The notes below the pieces were generated by a model. That model saw only the letters and a list, made by a program, of their open reading frames with translations. It had not been told where the DNA came from and searched no databases. The translations under genes were made by a program, and so were the position numbers. Positions 50,951 through 61,362 of a DNA stretch of 64,000 bases are shown one piece after another. Origin of the DNA: Adiantum capillus-veneris (Eukaryota > Streptophyta > Polypodiopsida > Polypodiales > Pteridaceae); the NCBI GenBank assembly GCA_014529385.2, contig CM043968.1, positions 22,189,484 to 22,253,483 on the forward strand, given 5' to 3'. The stretch's first letter is position 1. The number at the start of each line of letters is the position of its first letter.

Positions 50951-53900
50951 TTAAGTCTGACTCAAATCGGATTTACCTTTTATGCCGTATCCTATTATCG
51001 TACCTTCTATCTTGGCTTGATCCTAGTTGTTCTCAAGGCCCTCCAAATTTATGACCAACCTTTTCGTTTATAACCCTCAAACGAATAAAAGATCACCCAT
51101 TACGAATTTCTGCATAGCAACCCTTAAATAACAGCGAAATGGAAAATCTACATAACCAGATTCTCCCCCTGATCTTTTTCATCTTTTCTAATAGGCAAGC
51201 ATCAACAAAAGGGCCTTTCCATACGAATCATGCCATAAACTAATTTCTGTGTTTCCTCACTATTGCTCAAAATCCACATTTAGTGGGCCTTCCCCAGGGT
51301 GACACTGAAGGTCTACCTCCTTTCATGCGCCCTTCGCCTCCTCCATAGGGATAATCAACCAGATTCATAGCAACACCTCAACCAATGGGGCGTCTGCCTA
51401 ACCACCGACTTTACCATGCTTTGCTAAGCCTATGTATGCCATGGTTGGGATTAGACACCATACCAATAGTAGCTCAGCATTATAAATCTATAGGTTTGTG
51501 AACACCTAAGGGTGACCGCGCAATACATTATGCATTCTCTTTCTCAATTATTTTAGCTTTGACTCCTACAGCTCAAGTTTACCATACGCCTTAACTTGGC
51601 TTCCATTCGATATTATGTATCCATGCGCCCCTAGCTATATGGGCTAATGGTATACAATTTCCCAAAATTTAAAAATATGAATCGAGTACGTATTTTCTAT
51701 CGCTATAAGGGTCATCGTAGTCTTCTCCAGGGCGTAGCCAGGAACCACTTTAACAGCTCTCCCATAGAAGCTTCTCTTCTAACCACTTTCAACCTTCATT
51801 TTCTATGTTAAATGAGGTTGAATGGTTTAGACTAATCATAATTCATCACCATCCTGCCTACTTCCAATTAATAACTAGCTAATACATAAGTGTTAGCCTA
51901 AACCGCACCATTACGGTTAGGGCTCGGTTTCTAAATTGTGCATGAGCTATAGGCCTCACACTGCTCTTCTTAAGAACTTAAATCCTCCACTTTGCTTGAA
52001 ATCCCTGCTCGATTGGAGGGCCTGAACATTTGGTCAAGTCCTTGGGTTGGACGCTATAATTTCTATTTTGTCTGCACGCATCTCTGGCTATTCGTGGCTA
52101 AGGTCCTAAGTCCTCAAGTCAGCCTATTCTTTTTGAAGAATCCTGCTGCACTCACGGGCATTTGGCTTGGCAGGCCTTCCGTTTCTGGAGCTCCATGGGC
52201 ATTTCCCCGTTCCTCAATCAGATGTTTGGATGTGAGCTATACTTCGCGAGAAGCTCCACAAGTGTATGGCCTCGCCGATTAACCCCTCTTCTCGTACGAC
52301 TGGGAACGCTGCTCAGTGAAAACCTTTCAATCATCACCACTTTGACTTCTCTTGCTACTATAATAACAGGCCTTCGTTATGCGTGGTTAGCACTGATCGT
52401 GTTTAGGCTACGAAGCTTACACTCATTTATATTGGTTCATCCTGTTACGGCCCGGGCCTTTTGCTTTTGCAACTTTAAAGGTGGCCATCCTTTTATCAAG
52501 GCAGTCATGCATTTTAGCTATTGGCGGGACTGGGTACCCGCATTCAGTCAAAGTTATCATTGCCTACGTGGGTTGCTTTGCAAAAGACATTGCTTAGGAC
52601 CAACACAACGGGTCACACGGAAGGTGTACGATCTACTTTACACACCCTATCTTTCGGCCTTTCATCTGCCTTTAGCCGTCCTTTAAAGCTATGCTTAGGT
52701 TTAAGAAATTTCTTTTTGTTTTACCGAAAACTCCACTGCGCTTTACGTTTGATTCTCTGCGCCCAGGGAACGCTATGCATTCTCCATCTTCACGGCGCCC
52801 TCGCTTTAGTTTTAGAAAGCGCTTTGCTCTTTTCAAAGTGTCGCACCCTTTCAATCCATCATACTGAAGCAATCCGGAAGGAACAATTTAGGTCATATTC
52901 GATCCTTTCCACAATGCCCAAGGACGAAGCGCTTCATTTCCAATCGATTCTTCACTACAATCACTTCAATCCACCTCCCCAGTAAAAAACCGTGATACGC
53001 CCGGATGGATTCCTCCCAACGGACCTCTTGTTACTACTAGTCAACCTCTTTAGTGTTTTTTTTTAAATTCCCGTGGATTTTTTAGTTTCTTTCCCTTGCT
53101 CAAAGCGTCTGTGACATCAGATAAAAATGGTACCGTGTCATGTGTATGCCCCCAGTGTCAACGTTATCAATCATATATACAATGATTGATTGCTTTGCGC
53201 ATAGAATATACCATATAGCTGATGTTACCTATGAGTAGGCAGTAGGCTGGCATGGTTAAGTAGGCTTTCGGCTCGTGGTTAGTTCTTTCTTGTTTCTTTT
53301 GATCAACTATCTATATAGGTGCTGCGATTTCATACGAAGGGCACACTGCATTATGTTCGTGTATGTGGCTGCTTTTTCATACAATCTAAGGTGTTGACTG
53401 TTCAAAAGCATAAACCAAACAAAAGAAAATTTCGACAGAATTCAGCATAGCCAAATAGATAGTGCGTGTGATCATGTCCCTTTACATGCATAACAATACG
53501 GCACGGTGGAAAGGGTAGCTATCATTTTTTCCTTTTTTGATTAAGTGTCCCCCATCGGCCGAGTGGGAGATGGGGGAAGCGTTATGTGATTTCCTGTCCT
53601 CTTAAGGGTAGCACATAGTGCCTTTCTGTTATGCTTTTGATTCGATCTCATCACGTTTGGTCTGGATTCGTTTATGCGTGTAATTATGTATTTTTTTAAT
53701 AAAGGCCTAATTTGATTTGACTAGGGTTTGGCAATTAACTCTAAACGAGTTCAATAATGAAATATAGTTTTTAATTAAACCCCGAGTGGATGGTAAAATT
53801 TCAACCAAAGCACCTTCTCGCGCAATTTATGTGTTTCTGTCTCTATGACTGGTAATTATTTATGTATTCTCATTTCAAATTATTCTCTAGACTTCTTATC

Positions 53901-54294
53901 AATATGAAGCAATCACAACACTGTATATAAGATTCATTTTCTAGACAACCCAATCTAGCATCTGTTATGTAGATGCCCCGTTGGTGGTTTCTCGAAAGAC
54001 TTAATCATGATGCATACCTTGGCAGTTGTTCCGAAGTAAAGGGTGGTTTTCTCTTTTTGTCGATGTAGCTATTATTGCTAGTTTCTTGTTTTTTGTATTC
54101 ATAACTTTTCCGAAAGCCAAAGTGTAGCTTACCTCTTTTCTTTCAATTTGATTGCTAGCCATAAATTTTATTGGTTGGTTTTTTTGCCTTTTAGTTTAGC
54201 CAAAAAGTGACTTGCCTTTGTTTGTAGCCAAGCTAAAAAGAGTAGAATCATTTAATGGCCCAAAGTTATATGGTTAATAGGTATCTCCATAGTA
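50951..54294. other. mitochondrial-like DNA without recognised genes
   Basis: Overlapping plus-strand frames at 51992-52985 (96, 174 and 154 codons) overlap in different phases, as a decayed gene would, and are hydrophobic in places (TTLTSLATIITGLRYAWLAL). I looked for ccm, cox, nad, rpl and rps motifs and recognise none with confidence. Confidence 0.4.
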
Positions 54295-54341
54295 AAGGAA
54301 ACATCTTGTTGAAAATGCCAGTTACAACAAGATGTTTCCTT
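54295..54341. repeat. perfect 17-bp inverted repeat (hairpin)
   Basis: Arms AAGGAAACATCTTGTTG (54295-54311) and its exact reverse complement (54325-54341) around a 13-base loop. Directly followed by the palindrome TTAACGTTAA. 113 bp from the tRNA-Arg-like gene. Confidence 0.95.
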
Positions 54342-54453
54342 AACGTTAAACCGTGCAGTGGGTGTTTTTTGGCGACACGCAATGGAAACATGTAAGTAAC
54401 AAATAGGATTGAATAACTGCATTTTCCCTTAGAAGCATGTTCTTTGTGGAATT

Positions 54454-54527
54454 GGCACCAAAGAGGATTTGAAACTTTAACCACCTGATTCGAAGCCAGG
54501 TACTCTATCCAATTGAGCTATCGGTGC
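54454..54527 (-). tRNA. tRNA-Arg(UCG)-like, decayed
   Basis: Minus strand: acceptor GCACCGA/TTGGTGC, D arm GCTC...GAGT, anticodon stem CCTGG/TCAGG with loop CTTCGAA giving anticodon TCG. The T stem has two mismatches, so this is probably a pseudogene. trnR(UCG) occurs in mitochondria of early-diverging land plants. 74 nt. Confidence 0.7.
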
Positions 54528-56772
54528 AGGGGGATGGACTTCATTAAGCCCCCATCCCTGTTTTTTTTTTTTGTTTGTTTTGTTTACTTTACTTTGTTTA
54601 TTGCGCCGCAACCTATAATGCGCGAAACTTCTATTGGCCTCTGCCGGTTTATGAGGATCATCCCTTCTCTTATGAACATTTCCCTTCTTTTAATAAGCAT
54701 CCGGTATCTCAGCAGATAAACGTTAATCTAGACTCTAGCTATTTCTGCTTATAGTACGTTATTTGATAGCTGCTTCCATAATCCAACAAAAAGCTAAGGT
54801 TTCTTAATGTTTTTTGGGAATAATCTTGGGTACATTACGAGTAATCCCTCCAATTCTCACTCTCTTGACTTCGCAAGTAAGCTTGACATTCTCTGTGGCT
54901 AACGCCAAAAGTAGAATAACATGAACATCGGGTTCAGTTCAGAAAAGACAAGAAAGGGTTTGGGAAACAATAACACGAGATTTTGTTTTCTTACCATCAA
55001 TCATACAAAAGTGGACTAATTTATTGATTAATCTTTTTTCTCTATCATCTACCCTCCAAATGTAGCTTAATTTATCTCAGTAATTATATGTGCTTTTTAT
55101 ACAGCCTCCCTTGGGTCTAGATGAGATAAGCCCTGCTAGATGGGCGCATGAATATTTACAATGGGATCAAAGCGGATGGCTTTCCGTTCCGAAAGTTCTT
55201 ACCGGTCATTTTGAAAGTCTTCCCAAGAAATTAAATCGATTTGAAGGCAATAAGCGAAAAAAGCAATCATTCTTTGATTTGACGTTTTTATTCGTATCGA
55301 ATTCTTAGGTTTTTCTGTACCATGTTTTAATCTGCCTCATTTTCAATCCAAGATTCCCTACGAATCTTTAACTCCTCGAATACAATAATAATTGACACCT
55401 AACAAATCTTTTACCCTACCTCCTCTAGCCATAACCGCGGGCTGCTCCTATGAATTATAACCCTCGCCAAGGATGTAAGCAATAATATTCCTTCAATTGC
55501 TTAAACGTGCCTTGGCTATCTTGCATAAAGCTAAATTGGGTTTTTTTAGTGTTCTTGTCGAAACACACTGGCATACCCCAAACTTTTAGAGACGTTAATT
55601 CAAAGCTCAAGTACATATTTTGTGACGTTTTACTCTTCTACAATGATGAAGCAATTAATTTATGGTAGGTGTATTTCGCAATCTATGCTTTTCTTTATGC
55701 GTGCAACCCAGATCTTTCAACCGCTTAAGTGTACGATCGATTCTTTGTGCCTTTAAAGCAGCACATCGCAGGGGATAAAATTAAAAATGCCAACGCCACT
55801 AATATGAGTTTTTCTTTATTTTAAAAGGGACTTACTTTAAGCGCCATATCCAAAATGTACGAAATTTTAGAGATATGAAAAGGGCAGGTGGAAGGGTCAT
55901 GAAAAAAGGTTAAGTTATGTGTCGGGGTTTAATCATACATCATTAGAGAAGGTTATGTGGGTGTCTAATAAGAATATATGAGATTAAAAACTATGAAATC
56001 TTGCGGCTAAATATGATTGAAATGAATGCCCTATAAAGCCATTTGTTAGGATAGAAATCTTTCTGATAAGGCAATCCCGACGCGCTGGGTGATCTCAATG
56101 ATAGCATGTAAACTATAGGTCGGTTTTTTTTTCAAAGTTCTTTACTATTTTCTATTAACTTTATGAAAATAAAGTCTTCAGGGTCTATGTTAGGCCCGTA
56201 GGATTCCGTTTTGTCTTTAGATTCAGAATCGTTGTATTAGCTAGAAACTCTTTTTGACATAAAGAAAGGGCCAGAATAATTGCCTTTAACCCAATCCAAG
56301 GACAAAAAGCTATAACGCTGTTTATTACGTAGTTTTGTCTTCCTTTTTTATCTTAACTTCTTCATGTATTCAACAAGCCACCCTTTAGCAGGGGCTGAAG
56401 ATAAAGTAGCCTTAGGTACTTAAAGTGGAGGTAACGTAAATGAATTAATAGACAAAGACTAAGTTCTTTAACGTCGTCTGAGATGGCTGACTCAGATGAA
56501 GTAGTAGGCGAATTTGTTTCCTTTTCTTAAGGAGTTACACGTAAGTTTAAGGAAAAAAACAAACCTATGAATAAAAAAAAAACCAAAAAAGCCATTAGCA
56601 AAAGCTTAAGCAAGAGTATCAAATCCAAGTCAGCTGTGTAATTTAAAAGCATATCAAAGGGCATGCATGTGTAAGAGTATTGAAAAAAGACCTGCTTACC
56701 GGATATCCCACCCGCCATTAACAGTGCCTAGTGCTCCAGTGGGCAATTAAGTGACACGCAAGAGAAAAAACA
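54528..56772. other. mitochondrial-like DNA without recognised genes
   Basis: A 72-codon plus-strand frame (55090-55308: DEISPARWAHEYLQWDQSGW) looks protein-like but is unassigned. Otherwise AT-rich with no motif. Confidence 0.35.
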
Positions 56773-56855
56773 AGGAGAGTGGTTGAGTGGTTAAAAGCGA
56801 CAGGCTGTAAATCTGTTGAAGGTTTTCTACGTAGGTTCAAATCTTGCCTCTCCCA
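56773..56855 (+). tRNA. trnY-GUA: tRNA-Tyr(GUA), plant mitochondrial type
   Basis: Class II cloverleaf: acceptor AGGAGAG/CTCTCCC (first pair A-C instead of G-C), D arm TTGAGTGGTTAA, anticodon stem ACAGG/TCTGT with loop CTGTAAA (anticodon GTA), long variable arm TTGAAGGTTTTCTACGTA, T loop TTCAAAT. From memory it is close to plant native mitochondrial trnY, with a handful of transitions. No intron, unlike nuclear plant tRNA-Tyr. Confidence 0.85.
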
Positions 56856-58619
56856 TCCCAATAAGTGGTAGTTCAAAAAAGATGTTAGCCTTTATAGATA
56901 GCGAAACGTATATTTAAGGCTTTGCCTAGGCTAAAAAATACAAACATAACTATACAATGGCCTTAACTGCGTGCACAAAATCTCTCTCTTTTACCCACAC
57001 CGTCAGCAATGACTAGACAGTCTTGCTTCCCCTTACTCCACCCACCTTTTTCGTTGGATTGACTTTTCCCTGCCTAATGACTTGAAACCAACTAGTACAC
57101 CATTAGACTTACTAAATACCGACGCAGTCAAGTTGATACCGAACATTCTTGAGATGAGGGGCTCAGCTCAAACGATTACATAGACGAGATTACCTTCTTG
57201 CCTACCTTAGCAGTTCCTTATAGAGTGGGCCAAGGACCCATTAAGCTCTATTTACGTTGATTAGGAAACGGCAAAACGCTAATTGGAAACTAATCATTAT
57301 TTTCTTTTTTATAGAAACATAACCAAGCCAATGCAAAAGCCTATGCTTGTTTCCACGCCCCGCGCTAAGTACACACAACCGTAATTTGTATATGGTTATA
57401 ATTGCTGGGGCCAAGTCTATGCAGAGATGGCGCGTGATTCATTTTTGTCAGTCGCTTAGATTCGCCAAGGGCAATGCGATTTTGTGTCAAAAGATGCTAT
57501 ACAGCCAGCTCGGTGGACAGGCAATTACTCTTGAGATCTTCCGTTAACTGGGCTAAAAGCTAAGCTAATGCTAGCATAGACTGAGGCTTTTATCTATATA
57601 AGCTACAAAATCAAAAAGCAAAAAAAGAAGGAAAGAAAAAAGATAAGAATAACATTAGTAAACCGGCCTCACCGGCGTCAAAAGAAGAAGGATGCGGCGA
57701 CGCTTTGAAAGGAGCTCTTTTGTTAATATAAGAGAGAATATTTATTGTGTTTTTAAGTTTGTTTTCTACGATACAACTTGTGTCTATGGATCAAATAAGG
57801 GTTTTTTTGTTCTCTAGTTAAAAAGTAAAGATAAAACAAAAGCCATGATTATTAAGAAAAGAACTAAAAAAAGAAGTTTTATTTTAATACTCATTAATTA
57901 GTGAAATGAAACATTTTGTTTCGAAAACAATTATAGAAGAACTGAAGATTTGCGTTTATCGGATATTGATTCGCTTCAGTCTAATACGGTTCACACTTTA
58001 TCTGTTTTTAAAAGAGCTCATTTTTTTATTAGCTAAGCTTTTGCCCTATCTAGACTTGTTTTTTTATTTGTATATAACTAACAGAGGCTGTAAGCACACA
58101 TTTGACCATTTTTTTAATATCACGTCTCTATTTTACCTTTCCTTGTATGATTTATTAAACTCTGGCTTTTTGATCCTTAGTTATTCTGAAAAATGGAAAA
58201 AAAAGTTATAAAACAAGTTTTATTTAAGTAGTTTTTGCCTCCTTTTGTTTTATCTGCTACTTTTGTTTGGATAGTTTTTAATATCTGGCATTTCCCTTAC
58301 AGCCTAAGTATCACATCCACTAATCCACTCATAATTAAGTCATAATCTAAGATTTCTGATTATATTGTTGACTATCCGCGCTTTGTTTATCTTGTTAGTA
58401 TGCTCTTTTTTACTAGTAATGGTTATTTGTTTACTAGAATTAAAAGCTCTTTTTTTAAGAACTTGTCTAAACAATTGTCGTGTTTTAAGGGTTCGTTTGC
58501 TTTTCATGGTAGCACTATTTACACCTCTAGATATCTGGTATTAAATTGTTGGTTGTTTATTTTTTTATGTTTTAATTGAATTAACCCTTTTTTGTAACTT
58601 TGATTATGTAAACTTATAA
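56856..58619. other. AT-rich mitochondrial-like DNA
   Basis: A 101-codon plus-strand frame at 57906-58211 is very hydrophobic and AT-rich; it may be chance. A 66-codon frame at 57347-57547 is unassigned. Confidence 0.35.
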
Positions 58620-58859
58620 AAAAGAATTGTCAGTTATCTCCGTTCAGAGTTCAGTAGCTACTTAATCCTACTCCCACTCCCAGTCGGCCTGCTTGACCCT
58701 TTCAGATTCCCTGAGTCTGCACTAGCAATAGTCGTAGTTGTGGCTGCTATAGGGTTAGTGTTTATGATATTGATTTTATTCATAATCTACAAGGACCTTC
58801 CACCTATTCCCAAAGAAAAGAAGGAAAAGCGCTCAACAGGCTATTGGGATGGCTTTTGA
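58620..58859 (+). CDS. open frame for a small single-pass membrane protein
   Basis: 79 codons between stops, without an ATG near its start, so missed by start-based ORF calling. A Pro-rich lead (LLPLPVGLLDPFRFPES), one strong membrane segment (ALAIVVVVAAIGLVFMIL), then a basic tail (KDLPPIPKEKKEKRSTGYW) ending with TGA. Family not recognised; may be a mitochondrial gene fragment whose start is lost or created by RNA editing. Confidence 0.35.
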   Translation, partial: KRIVSYLRSEFSSYLILLPLPVGLLDPFRFPESALAIVVVVAAIGLVFMILILFIIYKDLPPIPKEKKEKRSTGYWDGF

Positions 58860-58964
58860 GAAAACCTTCGAAAGTGGTGTAGCTGTGGCAAAGAAGGTAG
58901 CGCAGAGAAGCTGCTTTGCAACAAGGAAAGGGTGCAGTTGGGCTTTTATCAACCCAACCCCCCT

Positions 58965-59034
58965 GCACTGATAGCTCAATTGGATAGAGTCCCTGGAAAT
59001 CAGGTAGTTAGAGGTTTAACTCCTCTTCGGTGCC
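58965..59034 (+). tRNA. tRNA-Arg-like copy lacking the anticodon
   Basis: Second copy of the sequence at 54454-54527, on the opposite strand. Acceptor (GCACTGA/TCGGTGC) and T stem (AGAGG/CCTCT) are well paired, but four bases are gone from the anticodon loop, so no anticodon remains. A pseudogene. Confidence 0.7.
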
Positions 59035-59433
59035 CATCGTTTCATGCCCGACTCTACGCCGTACGGACGGGACAGATAGAAAATCTATTTGCCCTGAGAA
59101 TGAAGTAATACGACTTATTTTCATACGCTCATCAGTACGTAGACTACGTATAGCCTTTGCGGTTCCGTCAGTCTAGCATTAAATAGATAGCTTATTATGC
59201 TTTAATTTCTTCAACTATGTCAAATATGCCATTTTCTGCAAGCAAGGACAAATGGCACTTTATCCCATGATAGAGAAATCATTTACATTTAGTGGTCGAA
59301 TCGTTGATTTCATGCAAACCACGTTATCTTCCGGTTTCCTGGTACTGCCGTTTAGAGCGGTGCGTATCCACTCTTGCGAGTGGATAGCGTTTTGGACAGC
59401 TCGGCCTAAACTGTATTACAATGAAACTATCAT

Positions 59434-61362
59434 TTATTCTTCATTTTCGCCATCATCTAATTGTATCGGGGTAGACATCTCAGTTGAGGTTAAAGTGTAG
59501 GGTACATTAGTTACTGAAGAGTTTGAAACCTCTATTACTGGAGATTGATCTGTTAAAGTTACTAAAGAGTTATCGGTCTTTGGATTCTCTATTATTGTTA
59601 CTGGAGTTTGATTGGTTAAACTGTAGGGGATAGTTTTTATTGAAGAGTTATTAGTGTTTGAAACCTCAGTTACTGTTACTGTTATTGTTACTGGAGATTG
59701 ATCTGTTTAAACAGTTATTGGTGTTTGAAACCTCAGTTACTAAAGATAGCGTTGTAGAGTCTATATCCCGTATCTCCGAAATACCCAATAGATCATGATG
59801 TCCCTGTATCTCTTCAAATGAATCCTCGCTTAATGACATAGCTTCATTATAGAAATTGGTGCATTCTCCCTAAGACATTTTCTATATTATATGCTTGATG
59901 AAAGGAATCTTCAGTTTGGGTAGATATTGAATCTCCAGTTTGGGTTGATATTGAATTTTCAGTTTGAGTTGATATTGAATTTGTAGTAGATATATTTGAA
60001 TTAAACAAAAGTGTCCTTTCATTAGAAAGAACTGAATTTACATTAGGTGTTAAATTGTGATTAAATATCCATTTTAAACTAATAAGGTAAACTATACCTT
60101 TCATTAAAACTATTATCCTATCAATATTATTATGCACTTGGTTGTAGTTAGGTTCAATACCTATTTTTTCTAGTTGTACCCGGGCTGCATTTCCTACTGT
60201 TGCAATATCAGATAGCATTTCATCTGAAGTTCTACCGTAAAACTTCTAATTGCATTTGACCTGTTGCAATATTAAATAGTACTTTTGTAGAATTTCTACC
60301 TAATTGTTCTAATTGTATTCGGGCTACATCTCCTGTAGCTACAATATCAGATAATATTTCCTCTGACGTTCTATTTATTATTTCTAATTGAAATTCATTA
60401 GAATTTACCCTTTCCGATATTATTTCACCTAATGATACTTGTGAAGAGTTAACATTTTCAAGAACTTGAGATTCTGTGTAACTTGAAATATCTTGAGATA
60501 CTGTTGAACTGGGATCAATTCCATTAAAATAGTAAACAACTGCTACTACAGCTACTGCTAGTACTATTCCTAACAAAACAATAACTTTTGGGTTTTTATA
60601 CCATACTGATGATTCGTCTAGCTTTATTGTAGAAGTTTCAGGCTCATCTATACGATACGGTATTGATTCAATCTTATTAAAAAAGTTTATATTGTAGTAA
60701 TCAAAAACAAAATATACAAAAACAAAAGTTATTAACACTTGAAGTAAAAATTTTAATAGTAACTTCTTATTTGCCATTGTTTTATAATTTAATATGTATG
60801 ATACTATTAATGCTATTACTATACTACAAATAATAGGTATATTAATTGTAATTAAATCACTATTAAAATTGTTAATTAAACTAAGTTCATTTATTGAACT
60901 TAAATAACTATTTAGTATATGAAATATTAATGAAAATAAACTTACTACTTTTAATAACAATAGTTTTAGGCTTGATAAATTAGTACTTATTACGTCATTT
61001 ACTATAGGAGGAGTACTTTGTATACTCAACGAAGAAGCTGTAGAAGAAAAACAAGAAGCAATTGGCAAAGAAGCAATTGGTTTCGATGCTTGGGGCTTTG
61101 ACGAAGAAGCAATTGGTTTCGATGCGTGGGGTAAAGATGAAGAAAATTGAAATGTATTTGTTTTTAGGGCTGAGGATTTCTCTTTTGATCGATCCTCAGC
61201 TGCAAATAAAGAATTGGCTGATGATAATGGTTTAGGTACAGGCAATAAACTATCTAACGTAGACGATATAGGATCGGATACGTTAGATATAGGAATGGAA
61301 ACGTTAGATACAGAATCCGGCACAAGTGATACAGGATTAGGGTTACCACAGGATTTGATCAT
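59434..61362 (-). pseudogene. AT-rich, frameshifted gene for a membrane-anchored repeat protein
   Basis: First frame (61362-60232, 376 codons): Ser/Pro-rich N-terminus with ASKPIAS repeats, three hydrophobic segments (about residues 132-155, 172-192, 200-220) and a fourth (about 262-281, IVLLGIVLAVAVVAVVYYF). A 21-25 residue repeat follows (SEEILSDIVATGDVARIQLE, then TKVLFNIATGQMQLEVL). A one-base shift at about 60232 puts the next repeat (SDEMLSDIATVGNAARVQLE) in the second frame (60218-59847), which ends with tandem SISTQTE motifs. Two more shifts (about 59855 and 59710) lead to a Thr/Ser-rich tail with TDQSPV and TEVSNTNN repeats and a TAA at 59434. Style recalls ORFs of mitochondrial plasmids, but I recognise no family. 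Confidence 0.65.
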
